A stretch of 64,000 nucleotides of DNA from a virus, in the IMG/VR virus record IMGVR_UViG_3300044530_000662, positions 53,286 through 117,285 of that record. One strand, 5' to 3'. A program made the position numbers and the translations under genes. Every line of letters begins with the position of its first letter. The first letter of the stretch is position 1. The notes under the pieces are model-generated. The model saw nothing but the letters and a program-made list of their open reading frames with translations, did no database searches and was not told the origin of the DNA. Shown here in pieces: positions 55,431-63,022 of this stretch.

Positions 55431-56531
55431 ATGACAAAAGATAGACAAGACATACAAATGGAAGCTCTAGCTGCTACTGATGGTAAGCAAAAAGTATCCG
55501 TAGTTTTGGGAACCGGAGTTGGTAAAACCTTAGTAGGTTTAACTCATATGGATAGAAATACTACACCTTTGATGAAATGTCTTGTTGTGGCACCTAAAAA
55601 AGCTATATTTCAATCCTGGAAAGATGATGCTGTCAAGTTTGATATGCATCATCTACTAGGTAGAATAGTATTTACAACTTATCTCAGCTTAAATAAGCAT
55701 GATCCTAAAGATTATGATGTAGTATATCTAGATGAGATGCATAGCTTAAAAGATAGCCACAGAGGATTTTTACAGTTATACAAAGGTAAAGTACTTGGTC
55801 TTACTGGTACACCTCCTAAAAGAGATTATTCAGAGAAAGGTAAATTAGTACAAGAGTTCTGTCCTGTAGCATACACATTTCAAGCAGATGATGCTATTGA
55901 AAATGGTATCCTAAATAATTACCAAATTATTGTACATAAGTTATATCTATCAAAAGATAAAAACTATGAGACAATTGCAGGTGGTAGATCATACATGACT
56001 TCTGAAGAAGCTAATTATATCTACTGGTCAAGAAGAATTGATGCTGGTGGTGGTAATATGCATATGATCAGAGTTATGAGAATGAAAGCTCTTAAAGAGT
56101 ATCCTACAAAAGAAAAGTATGCTAAGCTATTATTTAATAGTATAGATACTAAATGTCTTTTGTTTGCAAATACTCAAGATCAGGCTGATAAATTATGCTC
56201 TCACAGCTACCATAGCAAGAACAAGAGTTCTGAAGAGAATCTTCAGTTGTTCAAGGACGGCAAGATTACTAAACTTTCAGCAGTAGACCAGTTGAGTGAA
56301 GGTATTAATATACCTAATCTTAGACAAGCTATTGTTATGCATAGTTATGGTAATGAAAGAAAGTTTAATCAGAAACTAGGTAGACTATTAAGACTTAATC
56401 CAGATGACACAGCTATTATCCACATACTATGTTATATGGATACAGTAGATGAAGTCTGGGTAAGAGAAGCAGTAGAAAACTTGGATCAAGAGAAAATTAT
56501 TTGGAAAGATTTTAATATTTCAGTATCTTAG
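55431..56531 (+). CDS. SF2 DEAD/DEAH-type helicase (366 aa)
   Basis: Clear motifs: Walker A GTGVGKT (27-33), motif Ia VVAPKKA (52-58), DEMH (101-104), TGTP (125-128) and the C-terminal QKLGRLLR (about 314-321, motif VI) with an IVMHSYG segment before it. The protein is smaller than most SF2 helicases but both RecA-like domains are present. It probably unwinds or remodels DNA or RNA during replication or recombination; crAss-like phages carry such helicases in this arm. Confidence 0.85.
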   Translation: MTKDRQDIQMEALAATDGKQKVSVVLGTGVGKTLVGLTHMDRNTTPLMKCLVVAPKKAIFQSWKDDAVKFDMHHLLGRIVFTTYLSLNKHDPKDYDVVYLDEMHSLKDSHRGFLQLYKGKVLGLTGTPPKRDYSEKGKLVQEFCPVAYTFQADDAIENGILNNYQIIVHKLYLSKDKNYETIAGGRSYMTSEEANYIYWSRRIDAGGGNMHMIRVMRMKALKEYPTKEKYAKLLFNSIDTKCLLFANTQDQADKLCSHSYHSKNKSSEENLQLFKDGKITKLSAVDQLSEGINIPNLRQAIVMHSYGNERKFNQKLGRLLRLNPDDTAIIHILCYMDTVDEVWVREAVENLDQEKIIWKDFNISVS

Positions 56532-56535
56532 AAGT

Positions 56536-56793
56536 ATGGAAGATATCAAAACACACAAGATTAGTATCTATAATGATGCTATTAATGAATTTGGTTATAT
56601 CATAGCTTGTTTAATTAGGTTTTGTAATCATGAACCTTTGCAGGCAGAACAATGTGCTATTATAGCAGATAATGCTGGTAAATGTCATGTAAAATCAGGA
56701 TCCTATGAAGAAATGCTTAATATTAAAACTACTTTTAAGAGATTAGATATCAAAACTAAAATTGAAGAATATGAAAATAGTAGTTTGCATTAA
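56536..56793 (+). CDS. Hypothetical protein (85 aa)
   Basis: Starts MEDIKTHKISIYNDAINEFG; alpha/beta, with ACLIRFCNHEPLQAEQCAII and a Lys/Glu end. The layout (helix, then CHVKSGSYEEMLNIKTTFKR) looks like ATP-dependent Clp adaptor ClpS-type proteins, a weak resemblance only. It overlaps the next gene by 23 bases. Confidence 0.55.
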   Translation: MEDIKTHKISIYNDAINEFGYIIACLIRFCNHEPLQAEQCAIIADNAGKCHVKSGSYEEMLNIKTTFKRLDIKTKIEEYENSSLH

Positions 56794-57034
56794 CAACAAG
56801 AACAAGCCAAAACAAGTATCTTCTGCTGAATGGTTAACTGAAGGCAAAGAGTATTCTGTTATTGGTGAAAAAGCAATGAACCTACAAAATGGTAAGATTG
56901 GTTATTTATTAAAAGAAGTTCAATTATCAGAGTTATCATTTCCATATGAGCTTTATGACTCTGAAAGATTTATTTCTGCTGAAGAATATGCATTACAAAA
57001 TGTAAATTTTGAGGAATTAGAATTATCTATCTAA
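56771..57034 (+). CDS. Hypothetical protein, SH3-like look (87 aa)
   Basis: I start at ATG 56771 (MKIVVCINNKNKPKQVSSAE) rather than the TTG nine bases before. The W-L-T-E-G-K-E-Y-S-V-I-G segment followed by a Y-L-L-K-E-V strand is typical of a common small phage family with an SH3-like barrel. The function is unknown. Confidence 0.6.
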   Translation: MKIVVCINNKNKPKQVSSAEWLTEGKEYSVIGEKAMNLQNGKIGYLLKEVQLSELSFPYELYDSERFISAEEYALQNVNFEELELSI

Positions 57035-57076
57035 GCTGAAAAGCTGTATTTACAAACTTTTAATTTATTTATTGTC

Positions 57077-57511
57077 ATGGAGTATATCAAAGAAGATGTA
57101 ATAAATGCTTTATTGGCTTTAAATTTAAAAACAAATGCTAGAGTTACTGTTGATCAAAAAAGCTATTTAATAGGTATTCTTGCATATAAATTTATGATGA
57201 CAGAACACGGTATTGCTAAAGAACTTGATATTAATAGATTTACTGTTAATTATAGTAAAAAATTAGCATTACAGTTTTACAATGACAAGTTATATAAGCA
57301 AAATGTTTATGTACATTCTCAGTTATTTCCTTTTGACTTTAGTGTTATAAAAAAGTTTTCTGATACTAAGAGAAATAAACAAGTTGAACTAATATTAGAT
57401 AAAAAGTTTTACAATAAATTGAAAAAAGTAGGAGATGTTTTAGGTCATAAAGATATTAGAACTACTATTCAAATGCTTTTAGAAAAAAGTTTAAAGTTAT
57501 GGGAAGAATGA
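57077..57511 (+). CDS. DNA-binding protein candidate with helix-turn-helix (144 aa)
   Basis: Residues 28-70 form a helical HTH (YLIGILAYKFMMTEHGIAKE, then LDINRFTVNYSKKLALQF), and a second helical region at the C-terminus (FYNKLKKVGDVLGHKDIRTT) looks like a ribbon-helix or HTH motif. The protein is basic. A regulator or replication role is inferred. Confidence 0.6.
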   Translation: MEYIKEDVINALLALNLKTNARVTVDQKSYLIGILAYKFMMTEHGIAKELDINRFTVNYSKKLALQFYNDKLYKQNVYVHSQLFPFDFSVIKKFSDTKRNKQVELILDKKFYNKLKKVGDVLGHKDIRTTIQMLLEKSLKLWEE

Positions 57512-57762
57512 AAGATTTATACATGGATTTATTACATGCAAATAATGGTCACATACCACAAGAAGCTACTATAGCTGATTTGCAAAGAATGAAAGATTTA
57601 GAAATTTTTGAATGGAAGGAGTATGAGCGACAACAAGAGAAAACAAGATTACAGTTCTTTGAATCAGAAGATTCAGCTGAGACTGCAAAGATTGAGCAAG
57701 TCAATAAAAAGTTCTCAGCTTACTATGGAGAAGCCCGAGAAGAAAAAAAAAGTAAACAATGA
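57508..57762 (+). CDS. Small charged helical protein (84 aa)
   Basis: ATG at 57508 overlaps the preceding stop by four bases (ATGA), so I prefer it to the ATG at 57499. Helical and acidic/basic (ATIADLQRMKDLEIFEWKEY), ending EAREEKKSKQ. The function is unknown. Confidence 0.55.
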   Translation: MKDLYMDLLHANNGHIPQEATIADLQRMKDLEIFEWKEYERQQEKTRLQFFESEDSAETAKIEQVNKKFSAYYGEAREEKKSKQ

Positions 57763-57977
57763 AGAAGGGGACTAGAACTTGGAAACTAAAGGCTATGGTA
57801 ATAGTCTATTGTTTCAGTATTATTGGTGTAGTTGGGGTTTATTATAACTGCTTTTTTAATGTAAAAATGAATGAAATAATTCTATTTTTAGCTACTATAA
57901 CTACTATGTGTTTAGTAGCTGTATTTATGTTTCAATTAGTAAATTTATTAACCAGACTTTTAAAAAGAAAAAAATGA
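57759..57977 (+). CDS. Small two-helix membrane protein (72 aa)
   Basis: Two strong hydrophobic segments (AMVIVYCFSIIGVVGVYYNC and IILFLATITTMCLVAVFMFQ) and a basic end (RLLKRKK). It overlaps genes on both sides by four bases (ATGA), next to the lipoprotein gene. Confidence 0.65.
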   Translation: MKKGTRTWKLKAMVIVYCFSIIGVVGVYYNCFFNVKMNEIILFLATITTMCLVAVFMFQLVNLLTRLLKRKK

Positions 57978-58228
57978 AAAAATTAATTTATTTAACAGCT
58001 TTAACAATTACTCTTTTAAGCTGTAAAAAGTATGAGCCTGAACAAGACTGTACTTGTGGAACAATAGCAAATGATGGTGTAGATTATAATAATGGAAATT
58101 CTTGTTATTGGTTAGAGATAAGAAATAGTTGTTCAAACAACAAGAAAAAATTCTGCTTTGACCAAGATGTATGGATTAGTGCATATGTTGGTAGTAATTT
58201 CTGTGTTTCAGGTGTACAACCTTGGTAA
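57974..58228 (+). CDS. Phage lipoprotein with signal peptide (84 aa)
   Basis: The start at 57974 gives MKKLIYLTALTITLLSC, a classic type II signal with the lipobox LLSC and Cys17 as the lipidated residue. A short acidic linker (KKYEPEQDC) and a small domain with six more Cys follow, which could form disulfides in the periplasm or at the surface. Phage lipoproteins often block superinfection at the outer membrane; that role is inferred. Confidence 0.75.
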   Translation: MKKLIYLTALTITLLSCKKYEPEQDCTCGTIANDGVDYNNGNSCYWLEIRNSCSNNKKKFCFDQDVWISAYVGSNFCVSGVQPW

Positions 58229-58406
58229 ATATCTATTGGTATGGATAAGTCAAAACTTATCTGTACCATTTTGGATGGTAGGACATGTTCACCTGTCTGT
58301 TAATGTATATGAAGATATTCATGAAATAATAGCATCCTGTGGTATGAACTTAATTGTTGCTGCAGGATTTATTATTGATTACTTAGAACAAAAAAAGAAA
58401 TTATGA
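58167..58406 (+). CDS. Possible small membrane protein (79 aa)
   Basis: The frame overlaps the lipoprotein gene by about 60 bases and ends four bases inside the next gene (ATGA), which supports coupled translation. It is hydrophobic in two places (VHMLVVISVFQVYNLGKYLL and GMNLIVAAGFIIDYL). The start is uncertain: ATG at 58167, 58185 or 58275. Confidence 0.5.
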   Translation: MYGLVHMLVVISVFQVYNLGKYLLVWISQNLSVPFWMVGHVHLSVNVYEDIHEIIASCGMNLIVAAGFIIDYLEQKKKL

Positions 58407-58900
58407 AAGCAAAACTAATTAAAAGAGACACTGATTATTGTCTTTACAATGAATTAGGAGAAACTATTGCAGCATCTTGGGCTAATGTAACTGGTAAAAA
58501 ATTATTACAATCAAATTGTGATGAGATATTTGGAGTTGTTGATGCTGGGAAGTTAGCAGAAGAAGAAATTCCATATTCATCAAGTACAACAATAAATGTA
58601 CAAAGAATGAGGTTTATACACGGCTTCAACAAAGCAATGGAGTTGAATAAAGACAAAGTATTTACTTTGGAGGATATGGAAAAGGCTATTGATGTGTGTA
58701 TTGAGCTTATGAATAATAAAGGTTCAGAGTTTAGAACACATAAGCAGACAATAATCCAATCGCTCCAACAACCAACAGAAATAGATGTTGAGATAGGGAT
58801 GGAAGACATTATTCAGTTAAAGAAAAGAGCAGGTGGTCTTACCAATATGGGTAAACCAAAACTAGACTCAAACGGAAATTTAATACTTAGAAAATTATGA
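58403..58900 (+). CDS. Conserved phage protein with helical core (165 aa)
   Basis: An N-terminal beta unit (KAKLIKRDTDYCLYNELGET) leads to MRFIHGFNKAMELNKDKVFT and then a helix with MEKAIDVCIELMNNKG. These segments recur in many Bacteroidota phage proteins with the same order. The C-terminus has an N-G-N-L-I-L strand. The function is unknown. Confidence 0.6.
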   Translation: MKAKLIKRDTDYCLYNELGETIAASWANVTGKKLLQSNCDEIFGVVDAGKLAEEEIPYSSSTTINVQRMRFIHGFNKAMELNKDKVFTLEDMEKAIDVCIELMNNKGSEFRTHKQTIIQSLQQPTEIDVEIGMEDIIQLKKRAGGLTNMGKPKLDSNGNLILRKL

Positions 58901-59178
58901 AAACAGAATTAGAAGAAGCAGCTAAGAAAAGATATATTGAAGGAGTTTATGTTATAAATGGTATTGATATATGTGACGTATCAAGAAAATGTTTTATTGA
59001 AGGTGCTAATTACCAAGCTGAAAGAATGTATAGTGAGGAAGAGGTAATAGAATTATTAACAGCAAGATGTAAACATTTTGGTACTACTATGACACCTTTT
59101 AGGGAATTACTTCTTAAACAAGATTTAGAATGGTTTGAAGAAAATAAAAAAAAAATAATATGGAACAAACAGCAGTAG
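58897..59178 (+). CDS. Small module protein, type A (93 aa)
   Basis: Contains EAAKKRYIEG...CFIEGANYQAERMYSEEEVI, the E-A-A...F-x-x-G-A-x-x-Q-A-E-R-M-Y-S-E-E-E-V block shared in part with the next gene. Helical and acidic. One of several adjacent genes built from shuffled modules; the function is unknown. Confidence 0.6.
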   Translation: MKTELEEAAKKRYIEGVYVINGIDICDVSRKCFIEGANYQAERMYSEEEVIELLTARCKHFGTTMTPFRELLLKQDLEWFEENKKKIIWNKQQ

Positions 59179-59435
59179 AATGGTTAGCAAATGAAATACA
59201 AGAACAATTAAAAATATTTTTTCCTGGTGCGACATTATATCAGCCAACAATTCAAAAAGCCAAAGAAATGGAGAAAGAATGGCAAACTGAAAGAATGTAT
59301 AGTGAGGAAGAAGTCAAAAGATTAGCATTTGACTTTTATTATGATATGTCCCGTCAAATGGGTGTTGCTGAAAATTTAATTTCAGAAAATGCAACAAATG
59401 TAGATGTGTGGTTTGAACAATTTAAAAAAAAATAG
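59160..59435 (+). CDS. Small module protein, type B (91 aa)
   Basis: It starts MEQTAVEWLANEIQEQLKIF, continues KAKEMEKEWQTERMYSEEEV and ends DVWFEQFKKK. It shares ERMYSEEEV with the preceding gene and TAVEW...KEMEK with the genes at 59437 and 60288. Overlaps its neighbour by 19 bases. Confidence 0.6.
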   Translation: MEQTAVEWLANEIQEQLKIFFPGATLYQPTIQKAKEMEKEWQTERMYSEEEVKRLAFDFYYDMSRQMGVAENLISENATNVDVWFEQFKKK

Positions 59436-59436
59436 T

Positions 59437-59643
59437 ATGAAAGACACAGCAGTAAAATTTTTGATAGATGAAATCTCATGCAGATTTGTAATATCTGAGG
59501 AGCTAAGAATAGCAATGTATAAGGCTATTGAAATGGAGAAACAACAGATTATTGATGCTTATATAGAATCTAGCCCAAGATTAGAAGATATTACAAAAGA
59601 ATCAGCAGAACAATATTACAACGAAACCTTTAAATCAGAATAA
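59437..59643 (+). CDS. Small module protein, type C (68 aa)
   Basis: Start at 59437 (MKDTAVKFLIDEISCRFVIS). It carries KAIEMEKQQIIDAYIES and ends AEQYYNETFKSE, which is almost identical to the end of the 60288 gene. The helical layout is the same. The function is unknown. Confidence 0.6.
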   Translation: MKDTAVKFLIDEISCRFVISEELRIAMYKAIEMEKQQIIDAYIESSPRLEDITKESAEQYYNETFKSE

Positions 59644-59644
59644 A

Positions 59645-59794
59645 ATGGAAAAAATACTTTGTTGGTTAGGATGGCACAAGTATACTTGTACTATTCAAGA
59701 TTTAATAAATGAGTTTGGATATATACCATTAGACAACAGAATGTCATCTAACTCAAAATGTGAAAGATGTGGTAAAACCTTTAAATCAGAATAA
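59645..59794 (+). CDS. DUF1660-like zinc-ribbon protein (49 aa)
   Basis: ATG at 59645 gives MEKILCWLGWHKYTCTIQDL...CERCGKTFKSE. The C-x-x-x-x-H...C-x-x-C arrangement (Cys6, His11, Cys39, Cys42) fits small prophage DUF1660-type zinc proteins. The C-terminal KTFKSE matches the end of adjacent module proteins (ETFKSE). Confidence 0.6.
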   Translation: MEKILCWLGWHKYTCTIQDLINEFGYIPLDNRMSSNSKCERCGKTFKSE

Positions 59795-59795
59795 G

Positions 59796-60041
59796 ATGGG
59801 AAAAGTAACAATAGAATTTGATACCGTAGAAGAAGCACAAGATATAAGAGATGCTTTGGATGGATATAAGTGGAAACTTGCTGTATGGGATTTAGACCAA
59901 AAACTAAGAGATACTACTAAGTATGGAGCTAGTTTAATTGGTACAAAACCAGGTGCTAGTGCAGAAGAACAAGATGTTGCAGAAAAAGTAAGAGATTTGA
60001 TAAGAGAATATTTATCAGATTATAACCTTGAAATGGAATAG
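59796..60041 (+). CDS. Conserved phage protein (81 aa)
   Basis: Start at 59796 (MGKVTIEFDTVEEAQDIRDA), one base after the previous stop. The F-D-T-V-E-E-A strand-helix start, then KLAVWDLDQKLRDTTKYG, is common to a widespread phage family. The end is acidic and helical. It uses TAG as stop. The function is unknown. Confidence 0.6.
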   Translation: MGKVTIEFDTVEEAQDIRDALDGYKWKLAVWDLDQKLRDTTKYGASLIGTKPGASAEEQDVAEKVRDLIREYLSDYNLEME

Positions 60042-60042
60042 T

Positions 60043-60303
60043 ATGAGCACAACCTTTGGAATACCAAAAAAACCTATCAATATAGAGTTAGGTGATGAAA
60101 ATGGAGTATATGAACATATTAATTCAGAAATATTTAAAAAAGTATGGTTCAGAACTATGAAAAATAGTAGGTGGCTAAGTGATTCAGCTAAATTATTACC
60201 TGATGATACTAGAGTGTATGCTTTGGATAATAGTCAACAAGGTATTTTTACAATTGGAGATATTAAAAAATCAATGGAAGAAGACTTATGGAAACAGCAG
60301 TAG
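60043..60303 (+). CDS. Conserved phage protein of the FGIPK...DNSQQGIFTIGDI type (86 aa)
   Basis: The start MSTTFGIPKKPINIELGDEN, the W-F-R-T-M strand and the end LPDDTRVYALDNSQQGIFTI are the hallmarks of a widespread small phage family. Its role is unknown. The overlap with the next gene is 16 bases. Confidence 0.65.
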   Translation: MSTTFGIPKKPINIELGDENGVYEHINSEIFKKVWFRTMKNSRWLSDSAKLLPDDTRVYALDNSQQGIFTIGDIKKSMEEDLWKQQ

Positions 60304-60512
60304 AATGGATTGAAGGTTATTTAAAAAAATTCAACCACATACAAGAATCATTATCTTTAAGAAAAGCATTTGAACAAGCCAAAGAAATGGAGAAGCAACA
60401 GATAATAAATACTTATAGAGATGGTAGGAGCGACCAACAATCTGAAAAACCAAGTAGATTTTATAATAGAATGGCGGAACAATACTATAACGAAACTTTT
60501 AAAAAAGAATAA
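60288..60512 (+). CDS. Small module protein, type B/C hybrid (74 aa)
   Basis: It starts METAVEWIEGYLKKFNHIQE (type B start), then KAFEQAKEMEKQQIINTYRD and ends MAEQYYNETFKKE (type C end). It is a chimaera of modules seen in the genes at 59160 and 59437. Helical and soluble. Confidence 0.6.
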   Translation: METAVEWIEGYLKKFNHIQESLSLRKAFEQAKEMEKQQIINTYRDGRSDQQSEKPSRFYNRMAEQYYNETFKKE

Positions 60513-60513
60513 G

Positions 60514-60594
60514 ATGGCTTGGGTATTAATTATATCACATATAGGGTTTGCTCTATGGTTTTATGCAGGATATAAAATTGGTAAAAGAAAATAA
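60514..60594 (+). CDS. Possible 26-aa membrane peptide
   Basis: ATG at 60514 gives MAWVLIISHIGFALWFYAGY-KIGKRK: one membrane helix and a basic end. It starts one base after the preceding stop and ends one base before the next ATG, so it fits the operon exactly. Confidence 0.5.
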   Translation: MAWVLIISHIGFALWFYAGYKIGKRK

Positions 60595-60595
60595 T

Positions 60596-60751
60596 ATGGA
60601 AGAAGAAATCAAAGAAGCTGCTGCTAATTTAGCTGATCCAAATGTAGACAAGACAGACAATTGGATTGCAGGTGCTAAATGGATGTTAGAAAAGTTACAA
60701 GACTTTGACACCTGGAAAGAGTGGAAAGATATAAACTTTAAATCAGAATAA
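60596..60751 (+). CDS. Small module protein, type A-like (51 aa)
   Basis: Start at 60596 (MEEEIKEAAANLADPNVDKT), then WIAGAKWMLEKLQDFDTWKE and the end DINFKSE. E-x-A-A and G-A-K-W-x-x-E-K resemble module A. Helical and acidic. The function is unknown. Confidence 0.6.
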   Translation: MEEEIKEAAANLADPNVDKTDNWIAGAKWMLEKLQDFDTWKEWKDINFKSE

Positions 60752-60752
60752 G

Positions 60753-60893
60753 ATGAAAGAAGAAGAATGTTGCCCTAATTGTGGTGAATGTGAAAACATT
60801 CATACTAATTATGATTGGAGTAAACCTGACAGACCAGTAGAAGAGTATCTGTGTAATGAGTGTGGAGCTTATTTTCCACCTAAATCAAACTAA
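60753..60893 (+). CDS. Small zinc-ribbon protein (46 aa)
   Basis: MKEEECCPNCGECENIHTNY...YLCNECGAYFPPKSN: CxxC...CxxC spaced about 24 residues apart, a typical zinc ribbon. ATG follows the previous stop by one base. It may bind nucleic acid or protein. Confidence 0.6.
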   Translation: MKEEECCPNCGECENIHTNYDWSKPDRPVEEYLCNECGAYFPPKSN

Positions 60894-60894
60894 G

Positions 60895-61071
60895 ATGGAA
60901 TGTGTAAAATGTGGAGCTAAAGCTACCAAAAGGTATAGTCCAGACCTTGATATTAAAGGTATAGGAATGTGTGATGAACATGAAGAGGAAATAAAACTTG
61001 ATTTGTTGATTACACAATTTGATCCTAAAGGTTGGAAAAAGTTTGAGAAAAAGTACTCAAAGAAAAACTAG
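60895..61071 (+). CDS. Small Cys-containing protein (58 aa)
   Basis: Start at 60895 (MECVKCGAKATKRYSPDLDI), with a second Cys in IGMCDEHEEEIK: a half or complete zinc site (C-x-x-C...C-x-x-H). The basic C-terminus is KKFEKKYSKKN. It is directly linked to the previous zinc-ribbon gene. Confidence 0.6.
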   Translation: MECVKCGAKATKRYSPDLDIKGIGMCDEHEEEIKLDLLITQFDPKGWKKFEKKYSKKN

Positions 61072-61081
61072 AATAAGATAT

Positions 61082-61372
61082 ATGACACTTAGAGATACAG
61101 AACTAATAGGTAAGAAGCTTGTAAAGCATGGGTTTTATAGATCTGATACTGATCACCAAAATTATAGGTCCTACAGTATAAATACTAAAGGTAGAATATC
61201 TATACAGTTTAGACTATCAGAAAGTGGTTGGTGTGCATTAATAGTTCATGATATAGATTCAGATTCACATACCCTAGTTAAATGTGATGGTTATGAAACT
61301 GTATTTACTCCAGAATGGGTAATAGAAGAACATGAGAAATTACAAGCAATGTTTAAATTTGCAAGATTATGA
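61082..61372 (+). CDS. Hypothetical alpha/beta protein (96 aa)
   Basis: Start at 61082 (MTLRDTELIGKKLVKHGFYR), then beta strands (RISIQFRLSESGWCALIVHD) and a helical end with WVIEEHEKLQAMF. It shares the helix-three-strand-helix layout with the next gene and the 62063 gene, so the three may be distant paralogues. Confidence 0.55.
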   Translation: MTLRDTELIGKKLVKHGFYRSDTDHQNYRSYSINTKGRISIQFRLSESGWCALIVHDIDSDSHTLVKCDGYETVFTPEWVIEEHEKLQAMFKFARL

Positions 61373-61659
61373 CAACTGAAGAAAAAGAAATTTCTATAAA
61401 AAGATTAGAAGCTTTTGGTTTTACAGCATGCCGTGTTAATTCTGATTCTTATTTGTATTATTATAAGGGTATTGAGATTAACTGTAATTATGTAAAGAAT
61501 ATTAAGCCTCATAAGTGGCATGTAGATATAATACTTTCATTTGAAAGTAATTTACAAATGATGTTTACAGATATTTTTTTTGAAGATGACATTGATCCAG
61601 AAGCTATTTTAAATGCTGTAAAGAAACTTGCAGCAGCTGTAGAATTTATTGAGCTATGA
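61369..61659 (+). CDS. Hypothetical alpha/beta protein (96 aa)
   Basis: The start ISIKRLEAFGFTACRVNSDS is followed by strands (YYYKGIEINCNYVKN, KWHVDIILSFES) and a C-terminal helix. The same layout as its neighbours; overlaps both by four bases (ATGA). Confidence 0.55.
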   Translation: MTTEEKEISIKRLEAFGFTACRVNSDSYLYYYKGIEINCNYVKNIKPHKWHVDIILSFESNLQMMFTDIFFEDDIDPEAILNAVKKLAAAVEFIEL

Positions 61660-62066
61660 CAAAGAAAGAGAAAAATGATTTAGGTAAATTTTGTAAACAA
61701 ATCTGTAATGATCATTATGAACTTTTAAAAGATACTAATAGCAATATGAGTTATACTTTTAACTTATATGCTAATGGTTCTTATAATGGTCAATATAAGA
61801 AATTTATGTTTTATGCTGAGTTAAAACTTAATAAAGTATTAGGTTTAATTACTGCTGAAGAAGTAGAAAATGCATATAATATGATTATGTCTTCAGATGA
61901 AGATAACTTTTATATAGCTTATCAAATTATAAAACACTTTCTTAAAGAAAGGCATAAAAAGTTTGGAGCTATCATGGATTATAAAGGTTATGACTATGCT
62001 AGAAATAATTACACAGAAGAAATCTTAAATCCAGAAGACTTCTTAACTAAATTACTAAACCGATGA
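61656..62066 (+). CDS. Hypothetical helical protein (136 aa)
   Basis: Helical and charged throughout (GKFCKQICNDHYELLKDTNS, then AYQIIKHFLKERHKKFG), with a Tyr-rich middle. It is coupled by ATGA overlaps to both neighbours. No family is recognised. Confidence 0.55.
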   Translation: MTKKEKNDLGKFCKQICNDHYELLKDTNSNMSYTFNLYANGSYNGQYKKFMFYAELKLNKVLGLITAEEVENAYNMIMSSDEDNFYIAYQIIKHFLKERHKKFGAIMDYKGYDYARNNYTEEILNPEDFLTKLLNR

Positions 62067-62314
62067 CAGAACAAGAATTAATTGAATTAGGCTTTGAAAA
62101 AGTATCTGTTACAGATGATGAAAGCCAAAATGGATATGATTACCATTACTATCATAAAGAAGTTTGTGATAATATAGTTTTACATAGTGTAGATAGTGCA
62201 GAAGTTAAAGATGATGACTGGTATTTAAGATGTTGGGAGATTCCGGCAATAAGAATACACAGTAAATTACATTATACTGAGTTTCTTGAAGTATTAAGTA
62301 ATATAACTTGTTAA
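62063..62314 (+). CDS. Hypothetical alpha/beta protein (83 aa)
   Basis: Starts MTEQELIELGFEKVSVTDDE, with strands (DYHYYHKEVCDNIVLHSVDS) and a helical end ending LEVLSNITC. It resembles the two 96-aa neighbours in layout (helix, F-x-x-V/R, strands). The function is unknown. Confidence 0.55.
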   Translation: MTEQELIELGFEKVSVTDDESQNGYDYHYYHKEVCDNIVLHSVDSAEVKDDDWYLRCWEIPAIRIHSKLHYTEFLEVLSNITC

Positions 62315-62315
62315 T

Positions 62316-62693
62316 ATGCTATCAGTTAAACTAATAAAGAAAGATGGTATTCTTACATATCTAAATGAAAAATCTAGATTAGATTACCAAATCTTTTTGG
62401 ATAAAATTCAAGAAGGACAAAAATTAGAAATGTATATTGGTCTAGCAGATGCTGATCATAGTATTGCACAATTAGCAAAAGTGCATGCATGTATCCGAGA
62501 ACTTGCAAAAGAATCAGGATACAGTTTTGAAGAAATGAAAATGCTTATTAAAGAAAAATCTGGATTATGCTATGATGCAGGTGGTGCAATAATGTGCAAA
62601 TCATTTGCAGACTGTGACAAAACAGAAATTGCACTTGCTATTGAAGCTTGTATAGAAATAGGTAGAGAAAACTATAATCTTAACCTAGCTTAG
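62316..62693 (+). CDS. NinB-like recombination protein candidate (125 aa)
   Basis: Residues 40-120 (SIAQLAKVHACIRELAKESG, then SFEEMKMLIKEKSGLC and KSFADCDKTEIALAIEACIE) follow the pattern H-x-x-I-x-x-x-A-x-x-x-G-Y-x-x-E-E-M-K...K-S-x-x-x-x-x-K-x-E, seen in NinB-like phage proteins. NinB-type proteins bind single-stranded DNA and help recombination. Its 3' end overlaps the convergent gene by 14 bases. Confidence 0.5.
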   Translation: MLSVKLIKKDGILTYLNEKSRLDYQIFLDKIQEGQKLEMYIGLADADHSIAQLAKVHACIRELAKESGYSFEEMKMLIKEKSGLCYDAGGAIMCKSFADCDKTEIALAIEACIEIGRENYNLNLA

Positions 62694-62991
62694 GCTCTAC
62701 ATAACCTTCATCTCCAGGTTGAAGAATTTCTTTTTCTTGGAATAGGTTATTATCTTTAGCTACTTTTTCAATTTCAGCTAATAAAAGACCTGTAGTATAA
62801 AAAGATCTTTGAGTTTCATCTAAGTCTTTGTACTCTTTAGTCATTGATTCTTTGATGTAGGTATCTTTATCTTCTACAGTAATATTATTTATTAAGTTTA
62901 ATAATATTGCTTTTACCATAAGATAAAATGCTTTATTGACTTTTATTTCAATAATAGCATCATCTTTTAATTCTTTAACTTTTATGGGCAT
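62680..62991 (-). CDS. Lone minus-strand gene in the right arm (103 aa)
   Basis: The ATG at 62991 (MPIKVKELKDDAIIEIKVNK) is preferred to an upstream TTG. A helical protein (FYLMVKAILLNLINNITVED) with an acidic C-terminus ending DEGYVEPKLG. It is the only leftward gene after 44 kb, converging with the NinB-like gene and diverging from the glycosylase gene. It may be an acquired or separately regulated gene; no family is recognised. Confidence 0.6.
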   Translation of the reverse strand: MPIKVKELKDDAIIEIKVNKAFYLMVKAILLNLINNITVEDKDTYIKESMTKEYKDLDETQRSFYTTGLLLAEIEKVAKDNNLFQEKEILQPGDEGYVEPKLG

Positions 62992-63022
62992 TGTGTTAGT
63001 TTTAAACAAAAATAAATAAAAT

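Noticed and set aside
56536-56793. ClpS-type adaptor assignment for the 85-aa protein
   Set aside because: Only general layout resembles ClpS; the conserved substrate-binding residues cannot be identified, so it is left as hypothetical.
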